Below, one piece after another: positions 49,386 to 57,865 of a stretch of DNA of 64,000 nucleotides. The stretch is from Pectinatus haikarae. GTDB taxonomy: Bacteria; Bacillota; Negativicutes; Selenomonadales; Selenomonadaceae. The notes beneath the pieces are model-generated. The model saw nothing but the letters and a program-made list of their open reading frames with translations, made no database searches and was not told the DNA's origin. Location of the stretch: NCBI RefSeq assembly GCF_015732185.1, contig NZ_WIQM01000007.1, positions 86,487 through 150,486 of the forward strand, written 5' to 3'. Within the stretch, counting starts at the first letter, position 1. Every line of letters begins with the position of its first letter. A program made the position numbers and the translations under genes.

Positions 49386-50341
49386 TGGTCACAGAAAACC
49401 AAGAGAAAAAACGCGTCATTGTTATCCTCGGTCCGACTGCCGTGGGAAAAACTGAACTCAGCTTGATGCTGGCCAAGTATCTGCACACAGAAATCATTTC
49501 GGGCGATTCTATGCTGGTCTACAATGGACTTGATATTGGCACGGCGAAGCCCAGCAAGACAGAGCTGTGTGAAATCCGGCATCATCTCATAGATATTCTG
49601 CCTCCTCAAGCGGCCTTCAATGTCACTTCTTTTTGCGATAAGGCAGATGCGTTGATAAATAAACTTAACGCTCAGCATAAGATTCCCATAATAGCCGGCG
49701 GTACAGGTCTCTACATTAAATCACTGCTTGAAGGCTATAATTTCAATCAGGCACCGGAAAATCCTCCACTTCGTTCACAGCTGCAAACTCTTGCTGAAAA
49801 GTACGGCAGAGAACATGTTTTATCAATGTTAGCAAAAGTAGACCCAGACACGGCCTCCAGACTGCATATCAATAATTTTCGGCGTATAATCCGAGCGCTG
49901 GAAGTCTATGAATACAATAAAGATACTATCTCACGCGACAAATTCTCACCAGATGGAAACTCACGCTATAATGCTGTAATCATAGGACTCAATCGGCAGC
50001 GAAGCGATTTATACGAACGAATAAACAGACGGGTAGATGTAATGATGGAGTCTGGCTGGCTTTCCGAGGTAGACCGTTTGCTGAAAGACGGTGTTTCCCG
50101 CTCCAGCCAATCCATGCAGGCAATCGGTTATAAACAGCTGGCGGCATATCTGGCAGGAGAAAAAAATCTTTCCTGCACCATTGATGAAATAAAAAAATCA
50201 ACACGCCATTTTGCAAAAAGACAGCTGACATGGTATCGTAAAATGCCTTATATCAACTGGTTTTGGACAGATAAAACTGCAACTGACGTCTTGGCCGAAG
50301 AAATTCACAAATTCATAATCCAAAAATTTGACTACGAATAA
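49385..50341 (+). CDS. miaA: tRNA dimethylallyltransferase
   Basis: This 318-residue enzyme adds a dimethylallyl group to A37 of tRNAs that read UNN codons. The P-loop GPTAVGKTELS, SGDSMLVYNGLDIGTAKP, the HHLIDI strand and GGTGLYIKSLLEGY are family signatures. It is followed after 53 bases by hfq, which is the classic miaA-hfq order. Confidence 0.95.
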   Translation: MVTENQEKKRVIVILGPTAVGKTELSLMLAKYLHTEIISGDSMLVYNGLDIGTAKPSKTELCEIRHHLIDILPPQAAFNVTSFCDKADALINKLNAQHKIPIIAGGTGLYIKSLLEGYNFNQAPENPPLRSQLQTLAEKYGREHVLSMLAKVDPDTASRLHINNFRRIIRALEVYEYNKDTISRDKFSPDGNSRYNAVIIGLNRQRSDLYERINRRVDVMMESGWLSEVDRLLKDGVSRSSQSMQAIGYKQLAAYLAGEKNLSCTIDEIKKSTRHFAKRQLTWYRKMPYINWFWTDKTATDVLAEEIHKFIIQKFDYE

Positions 50342-50394
50342 AAATTAAATTATAATATTCCTAAATTATCGTTGAATTCTGGGAGGAAAATTTA

Positions 50395-50646
50395 TTGAAA
50401 GCTATTAATCTGCAGGATGCTTTTTTGAACCAGGCCCGCAAGGAAAATATAAGTGTCACCATTTATCTTGTCAATGGCTTCCAGCTGCGCGGCAACGTGA
50501 CAGGCTTTGACAATTTTACCGTTATATTAGACAGCAACGGCAAGCAGCAATTGGTATATAAACATGCTATTTCCACAATTACGCCAATGCATCCCTTATC
50601 TATGAATTACACAACCGAAAAAAAAGATTCCGATACTCATATTTGA
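50395..50646 (+). CDS. hfq: RNA chaperone Hfq
   Basis: Small Sm-like protein of 83 residues that helps small RNAs pair with messages. Sm1 is seen as [23 protein letters not shown] and Sm2 as [11 protein letters not shown] with the KH pair. The start is a TTG ten bases past GGGAGG; no ATG fits the conserved N-terminus ([15 protein letters not shown]). It ends with a strong terminator. Confidence 0.95.
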   Translation: MKAINLQDAFLNQARKENISVTIYLVNGFQLRGNVTGFDNFTVILDSNGKQQLVYKHAISTITPMHPLSMNYTTEKKDSDTHI

Positions 50647-50672
50647 AGATCCGGTATACCATTTCATCGCGA

Positions 50673-50716
50673 AAATATCGCTGACCATATATTTGTGGCC
50701 AGCGATATTTTTTTTG
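50673..50716 (+). terminator. Terminator after hfq
   Basis: Stem AAATATCGCTG / CAGCGATATTT with inner pairing (ACCA / TGGC region) and a run of eight T bases. It also borders the end of the convergent TetR gene. Confidence 0.88.
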
Positions 50717-50725
50717 TACAATCCT

Positions 50726-51340
50726 TTAAATCTTTTTGCATTTTCTGGAAATAATTAACACTCCCTCATTAATTCCCAGGAGTTTTTCCAACAAGGTGAT
50801 CGTAATAGAACGTTTTTTTTCAAATATATCATCTTCCTCTTTTTGATGAACTGAATTTAAAAGTACGGAAAAAATATTCCAAAAAAATGATATAACCTCA
50901 TCTATGTGAACAATACTCATAGTTTTTTCAAAAACTCCCTGTTTTAGAATATCCCGCAATATAGGATTCAACAAAATTTGTGATTTGTACCATAATTTTG
51001 TCGCAAGTTCTCCATGATCATCCTTTTCGAGATTGATGACTATATTATCAATAGAATGCGGCACAAAAAATTCATGCATTAAAAACTGCAGTTTATCCAA
51101 AGCTGATTTCTGAGAAAACTCTGTTTTTATGGCATCTGCCACCTGCATGAGATATTGTTCGACAATTGCAAACAATATAGATTCTTTAGTTGGAAAATAA
51201 TAATAGAAAGTAGCCTTGGCAATATTGGCTTTTTTAGTAATATCAATAATCATTGTCTTCTCATAGCCAACTGTATCGAACAGTTCAAAAGCGGCATCTA
51301 TCAATTGTCTTTTCCGTTTGGCAGACTCGTTTCTGATAAT
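50726..51340 (-). CDS. TetR family transcriptional regulator with a probable AUU start
   Basis: This 204-residue protein has a TetR-type helix-turn-helix (ITKKANIAKATFYYYFPTKESIL, about residues 36-58) and a divergent helical ligand domain. No ATG, GTG or TTG precedes the conserved first helix. The first available conventional start, a TTG at 51304, would cut off RNESAKRKRQ, usual for TetR helix 1, and has no Shine-Dalgarno. A perfect AGGAGG lies five bases before ATT at 51340 (or eight before ATC at 51337), and a TAG stop lies just upstream in frame. It faces the acyltransferase gene across a double operator and probably represses it (inference). Confidence 0.75.
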   Translation of the reverse strand: MIRNESAKRKRQLIDAAFELFDTVGYEKTMIIDITKKANIAKATFYYYFPTKESILFAIVEQYLMQVADAIKTEFSQKSALDKLQFLMHEFFVPHSIDNIVINLEKDDHGELATKLWYKSQILLNPILRDILKQGVFEKTMSIVHIDEVISFFWNIFSVLLNSVHQKEEDDIFEKKRSITITLLEKLLGINEGVLIISRKCKKI

Positions 51341-51489
51341 GAATTCCTCCTAAATGTCAAATTCAATTACACTCCACATAATATGGCAATAGTAAAATAT
51401 ATTCAAAGGAATACTACTATTATTTCAAAGAAAATGCAAGTACCATACCCTTCTGTTTAGTTATTCATTATACGATTTTTAAAGATATC

Positions 51490-51539
51490 TTGACATAGTC
51501 GACCCGGGTTGATAAAATATAATCAACCCGGGTCGACTA
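51490..51539 (+). promoter_or_regulatory. Promoter with double palindromic operator upstream of the acyltransferase
   Basis: TTGACA (51490-51495) and TAAAAT (51513-51518) are 17 bases apart. An 18-bp sequence, TAGTCGACCCGGGTTGAT (51496-51513), recurs as its exact reverse complement at 51522-51539, eight bases away. Each arm is itself a near-palindrome around ACCCGGGT, the shape of a TetR-family site. The arms lie in the -35/-10 spacer and just after the -10, so binding would block the promoter. Confidence 0.75.
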
Positions 51540-51613
51540 ATAATCTTAATCAATAATATTAATAATATGATCAAAAACCTGAAAATTACTTTCTATTGTA
51601 AAGGTGGGAGTCA

Positions 51614-52480
51614 ATGGTAAATATCCTGTTGGTGACTATAAGTAAAATTCTTTTTCATTTACCTGGTGAGAGCAAACTAAAATTTGGCAGCCTATTAGGA
51701 ACATTTGCATGGTTTTTTCTCCCCAAACGCAAGAAAAAAATGATGGAACAAAATATTTGCGAGACATTATGCATGTCCTCAGAGCAGGCTCATGCAATAA
51801 GTAAAGCCAGTTTTGTAAGATTTGGCTGCATGCTTGTTGATTTTCTGCAATATCCCAGTTTTTCTGAAAAAAATATAGCAAGATCGGTAACATTTGAGGG
51901 ACTGGAACATTTGAATGCCGCTCTAGCCGAAAAAAAAGGAGCTGTCATGGTTGCCGGACATTGCGGAAATTGGGAATTACTCGGTGCGGCACTCGCTTAT
52001 AAAGGCTTCCCTATGGTCGCAGTGACAAAACGGCAAAAAAATAATAAATTCGAACGATTCCTCAATATGTATCGCAGTATGCCTTCAAAAGGAATAGTAC
52101 TTTACAAGGAGGAACTGCGCAAAGTGATCAGAATGTTAAGAGGCAATAAAATACCCTTGATCTTTATCGATATTGACGGCAAGGATACCGGTGTATTTAT
52201 CAAATTTCTCGGTCGCCGGACGTCCACTCCTCCGGGAGCAGCGATACTTGCCCAAATGTGCAGCTGTCCGATTATTCCGGCATTTATTAAACAGGACAGT
52301 AGAGGAATCCATCATATAAAAATTTGTGAACCTCTTTGGCTAGAAAAAAGGGAAGATACAGATACAGCTGTATATGATATGATGCAGCATATATCATTTT
52401 TATTGGAAAATCGTATAAGAAATTTTCCGGAAGACTGGTTCTGGCTCTATAATCGTTGGAAAACAAAAAATAGAAAATAA
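51614..52480 (+). CDS. LpxL/HtrB-like lysophospholipid acyltransferase
   Basis: Protein of 288 residues in the lauroyl/myristoyl acyltransferase family that completes lipid A. The catalytic motif HCGNWE is at about residues 116-121, with further conserved parts GIVLYKEELRKVIRMLRGNKIPLIFIDID and RRTSTPPGAAILAQ, and the terminal FPEDWFWLYNRWK. An N-terminal hydrophobic stretch suggests membrane attachment. It is the first gene after the double operator and is followed by an unknown secreted protein and an LptA-like gene, which points to control of outer-membrane lipid. Confidence 0.88.
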   Translation: MVNILLVTISKILFHLPGESKLKFGSLLGTFAWFFLPKRKKKMMEQNICETLCMSSEQAHAISKASFVRFGCMLVDFLQYPSFSEKNIARSVTFEGLEHLNAALAEKKGAVMVAGHCGNWELLGAALAYKGFPMVAVTKRQKNNKFERFLNMYRSMPSKGIVLYKEELRKVIRMLRGNKIPLIFIDIDGKDTGVFIKFLGRRTSTPPGAAILAQMCSCPIIPAFIKQDSRGIHHIKICEPLWLEKREDTDTAVYDMMQHISFLLENRIRNFPEDWFWLYNRWKTKNRK

Positions 52481-52497
52481 AAAGGCAGGTAAGTAAA

Positions 52498-52935
52498 ATG
52501 AGCTACATAAATAAATTGACGATGGTCGCTTTTATCGCCGCAGTGCAATTTTCCTCTGGCACAGTTCATGCTTCAGCAGATACGAAAATTCACACAAACA
52601 TCGACCCGGACAACAGCATCAGCTATCTCACAGAAAATAATACGTACAGTTCATTCCCTGGATCATCGCATGAAAATAACCTTCAATCAGGCAATAGGCA
52701 AAAACCTCAATATGATCGTGCAAAGGATAGAAACCGCAGGGATGAATATGAAAAACGCATGAGAAATGAAAATGAACGTCATGAAAGAGAAATGAGACGG
52801 CGTCCGCATGAAACACGGCATGAATGGAGAGAACGGCAAAAACGTGAAGACAAACGTCACAAACGCGAACTTGAACAGCTCAGATCAATTTTTACTCGTG
52901 TCATTTCCGATATTTTGGCGAACCGTCATAAATGA
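52498..52935 (+). CDS. Hypothetical secreted, highly charged protein
   Basis: I do not recognise this 145-residue protein. Residues 1-26 form a signal peptide (hydrophobic TMVAFIAAVQFSSGTVHA, plausible cleavage after VHASA). A serine/asparagine-rich linker follows, then residues about 70-130 are very rich in R, E, K and H (DRNRRDEYEKRMRNENERH and like), predicted to form one long charged helix or coiled coil. It lies 17 bases after the acyltransferase gene and upstream of the LptA-like gene in one direction, so it is likely co-regulated and periplasmic. Confidence 0.7.
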   Translation: MSYINKLTMVAFIAAVQFSSGTVHASADTKIHTNIDPDNSISYLTENNTYSSFPGSSHENNLQSGNRQKPQYDRAKDRNRRDEYEKRMRNENERHEREMRRRPHETRHEWRERQKREDKRHKRELEQLRSIFTRVISDILANRHK

Positions 52936-52986
52936 CAGCACTAGCAAGAGATCTGCTATTCCCTGAAAATTTTTACGGAGGTTTTT

Positions 52987-53529
52987 ATGCGTATACGAAA
53001 AATATTTTATACACTGGTACTGATAATGCTTTTTTACACATGCGCGGCATCTGCTTCGCCTAAAATCACCGCGGATAATACTAACTTTGATATTTTATCC
53101 GGGACATATAAACTAACTGGCAATGTACGTGTTGAGACTGACAAATTTCTCGTAACTGCCGGAGCGGCTCAGGTAAATCTTACGTCCTTTGAGGTATGGG
53201 CACAAAAAAATATAAAATGTGTTTACGGCGGCAATGACAGCGGTTCATCTGTAATAAATTTCAGTGGCAGCGACTTATACGGTTCATGGCGCACAAAAAC
53301 TATAATCGTAAAAGGCGGAACCGATTTTTCCTGCGAAAATCTGTTTGTAAAAGCGGACCAGACTTCCTTCAACTGGGAAACTAAAATTGCTGATTTTTCC
53401 GGCAATGTAATAGTACAGCAGGATGGAAAAACTGAAAAATACGATGAAATCAAATATAATTTGAATGAAAAAAAATTTTTGGAGCATGATATTGATACTT
53501 CCGTCGTAAAGCAGAAAGCAAAAATATAA
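52987..53529 (+). CDS. LptA/OstA-like periplasmic protein
   Basis: This 180-residue protein has a signal peptide (residues 1-23, ending CAASA) and a beta-rich body with the OstA pattern: ITADNTNFDILSGTYKLTGNVRVETDKFLVTAGAAQVNL, then two further strand repeats (VWAQKNIKC, FSCENLFVKADQTSFNW). LptA-type proteins bridge the periplasm and carry lipopolysaccharide to the outer membrane. It is the last gene of the acyltransferase cluster. Whether it is the essential LptA or a paralogue cannot be told here. Confidence 0.8.
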   Translation: MRIRKIFYTLVLIMLFYTCAASASPKITADNTNFDILSGTYKLTGNVRVETDKFLVTAGAAQVNLTSFEVWAQKNIKCVYGGNDSGSSVINFSGSDLYGSWRTKTIIVKGGTDFSCENLFVKADQTSFNWETKIADFSGNVIVQQDGKTEKYDEIKYNLNEKKFLEHDIDTSVVKQKAKI

Positions 53530-53895
53530 CAATTATTAACAGTACCCTGATCTTCATTATCTTGACATGATTTTTAAATATATGGAAAAAAGAATTGCCT
53601 ATAAAATTTAATCTTGTTCTCTGATAATCCCCTTAAACAGGAAATTATTTTCAACCAGTGAGCAAGTTTATTTATAAAAAGCCAATTTCTTCTTGGTAAA
53701 CACATATTTTATGGCAGTTTTATGAAACTTCCTATGTTTTTTTATTTTAAATATTATTGTATAATAATAAATATATTATCCGATCAGTTTAGCTTTCTGC
53801 CGGCAATAAAAAGAGGATGTTCTTCCTGACTGCAGATATATTTCGATTATTCAAATCAGAAATTTGAAGCCTATTAAAAGAGAGGTAATGAGAAA
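53530..53895. other. Gene-free AT-rich interval
   Basis: No credible open frame in this 366-base interval. It holds a TATAAT at 53760-53765 with a poor -35, a possible promoter for the next gene, and an A/G-rich ribosome site (AGAGGTAATG) at its end. Confidence 0.6.
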
Positions 53896-54471
53896 ATGAA
53901 GAAAAAATATTTCTTACAGACGGCCTTGTTTTTATTAGTGATAAGTTCTTTTTTTGTTGTTGGGAACGTATGCCGTGCGGAAAAGGCAGCTGCGGTAATT
54001 CCCGGAAATGCTTTTATTGCCAAGGGAACTGTATTGAATTTTGAACTAATGACTGAAATCAGCAGTAAAACAAGTAAAGCAGGAGACAGTGTACAAATAA
54101 AACTCTTAAAAGATCTGTCCATTGATAACACCATTTTGATTCCAAAGGATACACTGTTAACAGGCACGCTAAAAAAAGCACAAGCAAGTAAACTAGCCGG
54201 GCAAGGTGCTGTCATAAGAATACTGTTAGATAACTATGCATTGCCAAATGGTATAACCGTTACACTGAATAAAGAAGAGATAAAATTTAAAGGTGATCGC
54301 AGTTACACCGGCCTTGCCAGCAATATATTGCTTCCTTTTTCGGGAATCTTTTTTAAGGGAAAGCAGGTAAATTGCCCCGCAGGCATGAATTTCGAATATA
54401 CAGTAAAAAATGATATAGACTTAGGAATCAGTCTGGACAGGCTGAATGACGCGGCAAAAGTACATATATAA
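53896..54471 (+). CDS. Hypothetical exported beta-rich protein
   Basis: This 191-residue protein has a signal peptide (residues 1-28, ending NVCRA). The mature part contains GTVLNFELMTEISSKTSKAGDSVQI and LIPKDTLLTGTLKKAQASKLAGQGAVIRI, a pattern seen in a widespread family of small exported beta-sandwich proteins with no assigned role. The C-terminal half has a glycine-rich membrane-like segment (SNILLPFSGIFF). It is a single gene between two AT-rich intervals. Confidence 0.65.
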   Translation: MKKKYFLQTALFLLVISSFFVVGNVCRAEKAAAVIPGNAFIAKGTVLNFELMTEISSKTSKAGDSVQIKLLKDLSIDNTILIPKDTLLTGTLKKAQASKLAGQGAVIRILLDNYALPNGITVTLNKEEIKFKGDRSYTGLASNILLPFSGIFFKGKQVNCPAGMNFEYTVKNDIDLGISLDRLNDAAKVHI

Positions 54472-54492
54472 ATTCCATATCATAGATAATTA

Positions 54493-54522
54493 TTGGACAA
54501 ATATTGCCGTATGATCTATACT
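54493..54522 (+). promoter_or_regulatory. Candidate promoter of the flavin reductase gene
   Basis: TTGGAC (54493-54498) and TATACT (54517-54522) are 18 bases apart, 81 bases before the GTG start. The -10 box is next to the short palindrome ATACT-ATAC-AGTAT. Confidence 0.4.
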
Positions 54523-54603
54523 ATACAGTATAAATATGGTAAGATTATATAATTTGTTCGGCTTGTTTTCATTCTGACAGTATTTGAGGAGGCATCATAG
54601 GCT

Positions 54604-55140
54604 GTGAAGAAAAAAATCGAAGTATTTGCTTATGCCAATGAAATCATGAAGGCACTCGGCACCGGTATTCTGCTGACTACAAAGGCGGAAGGTAAAATAA
54701 ATTCGATGACGATAGGCTGGGGAAATCTCGGTATCGTCTGGGGAAAACCGACTTTTACAGTTTTTGTAAGAGAAAATCGATTTACGAACTCTCAGCTGGC
54801 AAAAAATCCGGAATTCACAATTAACATTCCATACGGCAATTTCAATAAAAAAATATCGGGATTCTGCGGCACGAAATCCGGCTATGAAGTTGATAAAATC
54901 GGAGATTTAAATTTGACTTTGGAACCGCCTGAAATTATAGCGGTTCCCGCCATCAAAGAGCTGCCCTTGACGCTTGAATGCAAAATCGTTTATAAACAAA
55001 AGCATAACGAGCATGCCATTGGAGAAGAAACTAAAAGGGAATACTATCCTCGGGATGTAGCCAGTAATTTCTATGGTGCAAATAAAGATTTTCACACCGT
55101 TTATTACGGAGAAATTGTCAGTGCTTACATTATAGAGTAA
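54604..55140 (+). CDS. Flavin reductase / flavoredoxin family protein
   Basis: This 178-residue protein has the FMN-binding split-barrel fold: GTGILLTTKAEGKINSMTIGWGNLGIVWGKPTFTVFVR is the flavin-binding part and RFTNSQLAKNPEFTINIP follows. Relatives reduce FMN with NAD(P)H or act as electron carriers. The GTG start follows GGAGG. It is 48 bases upstream of the monooxygenase-like gene and probably co-transcribed. Confidence 0.85.
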   Translation: MKKKIEVFAYANEIMKALGTGILLTTKAEGKINSMTIGWGNLGIVWGKPTFTVFVRENRFTNSQLAKNPEFTINIPYGNFNKKISGFCGTKSGYEVDKIGDLNLTLEPPEIIAVPAIKELPLTLECKIVYKQKHNEHAIGEETKREYYPRDVASNFYGANKDFHTVYYGEIVSAYIIE

Positions 55141-55188
55141 ATAAAAAATTGTTATGCATATGCATTATAGAAAAGAGGTTGCATCAGC

Positions 55189-55479
55189 ATGATCAAAGTT
55201 GTAGCAAAGCAGACAGTAAAACAGGATAAAATCAATAGTTTCCTAGCCTCTGCCAAAAAACTTGTGGAAGAAACACATCAAAAAGACTCCGGATGTATCA
55301 GTTACGATATATTTCAGGATCTGCAGCATGCCGAAGTATTGACGTTCATAGAAGAATGGGAAAACCAGGACGCGCTTGACAAGCATATGGCCTCTAAACA
55401 CTTTAAGGAACTTTTCCCGTATCTCAATGGACTTCTTGAAAAACCCGGAGAAATCAATTGCTATAAAAAAGTGGTATAA
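55189..55479 (+). CDS. ABM-domain protein (antibiotic biosynthesis monooxygenase fold, YgiN-like)
   Basis: A 96-residue dimeric alpha-beta barrel protein: MIKVVAKQTVKQDKINSFLASAKKLVEET, GCISYDIFQD, TFIEEWENQDALDKHMASKHF are the ABM motifs. YgiN-like members oxidise quinols; others degrade heme or modify polyketides. Being next to a flavin reductase, it may work with a quinone or flavin (inference). GAGGT lies before the ATG. Confidence 0.85.
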   Translation: MIKVVAKQTVKQDKINSFLASAKKLVEETHQKDSGCISYDIFQDLQHAEVLTFIEEWENQDALDKHMASKHFKELFPYLNGLLEKPGEINCYKKVV

Positions 55480-55536
55480 CACTATAATTCTTTTTCTTCG
55501 CTGTTATATTTAATAGTTCGTATAAAGTTCCCAATA

Positions 55537-55577
55537 AAAAAAGGCCTCCGAAAATTTCGGAAGCCTTCATTTTTTTT
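55537..55577 (+). terminator. Terminator after the ABM gene
   Basis: Stem AAGGCCTCCGAAA / TTTCGGAAGCCTT with one mismatch, then CATTTTTTTT. An A-run precedes it. Confidence 0.88.
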
Positions 55578-55604
55578 AAATGATTTAATTATAATCCATT
55601 TATA

Positions 55605-55647
55605 AACATCCAAGTTAATGTAAAATAAGAACATTAACTTGGATGTT
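55605..55647. repeat. Perfect 17-bp inverted repeat
   Basis: AACATCCAAGTTAATGT (55605-55621) is repeated as its exact reverse complement at 55631-55647, with a nine-base loop. Neither side has a T-tract good enough for a terminator. Confidence 0.8.
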
Positions 55648-55895
55648 TTGTTACAGAAAAAGAATGCCTATTTTCATTATTGCCTATATTCTAGCGCAAT
55701 TAACTTATTTACACAAAACTGTCAGTTGATTACGATTAACTTCACCAGAAGATTATCCCATTATCTTTCACACAAAAACAGCACAGATAGGTTAATCGTG
55801 TCTTCAGCATCGTTCACTGCCAATGAGGTGACAGGGTTTACCATCTTCTGCAATATATATCATATGTGTCTGGTAAAAATTCTTGATCAACAGAA

Positions 55896-56696
55896 TTATA
55901 TTCTCAGCTGCCAAAATGCCACAGCGCTTGCGGCGGCCACATTGAGTGAATCTACCTGATGAGCCATGGGGATTTTTACTGCATAGTCACAAGCAGCTAT
56001 AACAGCTGATGACAAACCATAGCCCTCGCTGCCAAAAATTAAGGCCAGCCGTTTTTCGGCGGCCAATTTTTTATCTTCTATGCCCACAGAATCTGGATTC
56101 AAGGCCATTGCAACTATTTTAAACCCCCAGGTCCTCAATATAGAAATATCCTCGCCTATGCGCGCCCATGGCAATTGAAAAATCGTTCCCATGCTGACAC
56201 GCACCGACCGTCTGCATAAAGGATCGCAGCAGGACGGAGTGATAAGTATAGCATCCATACCCAAAGCTGCAGCAGAACGAAATATAGCTCCGACATTGGT
56301 GGAATCTGTAATACCATCAAGTACAGCTATTCGCCGAGCCTTGGTTATCAGATTTTCCGCTGCTGCCAATTTGGGACGAGTCAATGCGCATAAGATGCCG
56401 CGTGTGAGCTTATAGCCGGTCAACTTTGCCAGCAATTCGCGGTCCCCCGTGTAAATGGGAACATCTCCGCACTCTCTAATAATATCCTGTGCTTGTCCCG
56501 TGATGCGTTTACGTTCCATTAGGAAAGCTAGTGGTTTGCAGCCATATTTCAGAGCCAATTTTATTACTTTAGAACTTTCTGCGATAAATATCCCCTTTTC
56601 AGGATCTGACCGATTACGCAGCTGCGCTTCTGTTAAATGACTGAACAGCGTCAGCTCAGGAGCAGCCAGATCATGCACTTCTATAATGTTAGCCAA
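55896..56696 (-). CDS. TrmH/SpoU family RNA methyltransferase
   Basis: This 266-residue protein is a SPOUT 2'-O-ribose methyltransferase with an N-terminal substrate-binding domain (SDPEKGIFIAESSKVI). The knot motifs are LDGITDSTNVGAIFRSAAALG near residue 125, FGSEGYGLS near 216 and IPMAHQVDSLNVAAASAV near 240. The usual target is 23S rRNA or a tRNA, which cannot be chosen here. The N-glycine pattern is like RlmB/TsnR-type enzymes. Confidence 0.88.
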   Translation of the reverse strand: MANIIEVHDLAAPELTLFSHLTEAQLRNRSDPEKGIFIAESSKVIKLALKYGCKPLAFLMERKRITGQAQDIIRECGDVPIYTGDRELLAKLTGYKLTRGILCALTRPKLAAAENLITKARRIAVLDGITDSTNVGAIFRSAAALGMDAILITPSCCDPLCRRSVRVSMGTIFQLPWARIGEDISILRTWGFKIVAMALNPDSVGIEDKKLAAEKRLALIFGSEGYGLSSAVIAACDYAVKIPMAHQVDSLNVAAASAVAFWQLRI

Positions 56697-57865
56697 AAAA
56701 ATATCATCTTCCTCACATTAATGTATTATTAAGGATGCTGTGCTATTACAGTAATTTTCAAACCGTGCCGATAATTTTATTTTTACTTCACAGAATTAAT
56801 AGATCTGTCGTAAGGAACACGGTCCTGCCGCTAAAAGAACAATATATATACAAAAAATTATATTGCTGCCGTCTTCTAAAAAATTTTATCAAGCCCATTC
56901 CCCATAACTGGAATATACCGAAATAATTCTGCTGAGTTTACTGGGCAAAATATAAATTCAGCATTTTTCCACAGCCAATCTGTGATATAAATTTTCAGGA
57001 TATATAAAAAACATCTTTAATAACATTTTTAGTATAGCAAGATAAATTACTTCTAGCAATTACTGTTCATAGAAAAATAGCTTATCAATTAATTACGGAA
57101 ATATCTATTATTTTGCTCAATTATACAAATATTAAAATCTGAACAAGAATAATTAGTGCCAATAGTAGTTCGCAAAATACAAAGTAATTTCGAAGAGATT
57201 AAGAAATAAATTTTTTTTTGAATCTTGTTGTAATATATCCAATTTAACATAACAATGATTCAGTGACCAACTTTCTTTATATTTCGCTTGGGTACTATAT
57301 AATCAACCGGATATAAAAATATATGCTCGGTAAAATTTCTACGATGATTATCTGGCGACAAATTTTTTGATTTAATCATTCCCTAGTATATTAATCGAAT
57401 CAATTTTAATACAATCCATAGATGTAAGATCATAAAACCGCACTAAAAATTTCCCAAATTGTTTTCTAAAACAATTGTCTCTTTCAAACAGAATTTAATT
57501 TTTTCAAGTACAGCCTTGCAGATATTTGTAAATTATTCCTATATGAATTCAATAGTTAATACATTGCAAGATTCAGATTCTCCTACCCCATCCCGAATAT
57601 TTCTCCGGGGATAAGTCAAAATAGGAAAAAACATAAAATTCCGGTTTCTTTTAGGTTTGCTTAATCAATTATCTTTTTGGGGAATTACCAATGGTTTTTC
57701 CTATTTTTTTTTGCGAACTTCACTATACATTATCTTTCTCTCAAAAAATATTATACAAAAAATGAATTTACTATTTTTTACATAAATGTAACTATTTTTA
57801 AATTATTCTGAACCATATACTATAAATGAGTTTAAATAAATATAATATAAAAGGGAGCGTTAGAT
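56697..57865. other. 1.17-kb gene-free AT-rich region
   Basis: No credible gene was found on either strand; frames are short and not protein-like, and the region is clearly more AT-rich than the core genes. It separates the core genome from the sugar cassette and IS elements, so it may be decayed acquired DNA. A TATAAT at 57841-57846 lies just before the isomerase but without a clear -35. A small hairpin with a CCCC / GGGG pair lies at about 57589-57610. Confidence 0.6.

Larger units (their letters stand above)
55480..55895. other. Interval with a terminator and an inverted repeat, no gene
   Basis: These 416 bases hold the terminator at 55537-55577 and the perfect inverted repeat at 55605-55647 (both listed separately). 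The rest shows no credible coding sequence. Confidence 0.6.

Noticed and set aside
55639..55959. A 106-codon frame between the ABM gene and the RNA methyltransferase
   Set aside because: No ribosome site, overlaps the end of the methyltransferase and resembles no family.
56735..56926. A 63-codon frame in the AT-rich interval
   Set aside because: No ribosome site, random composition, no family likeness.
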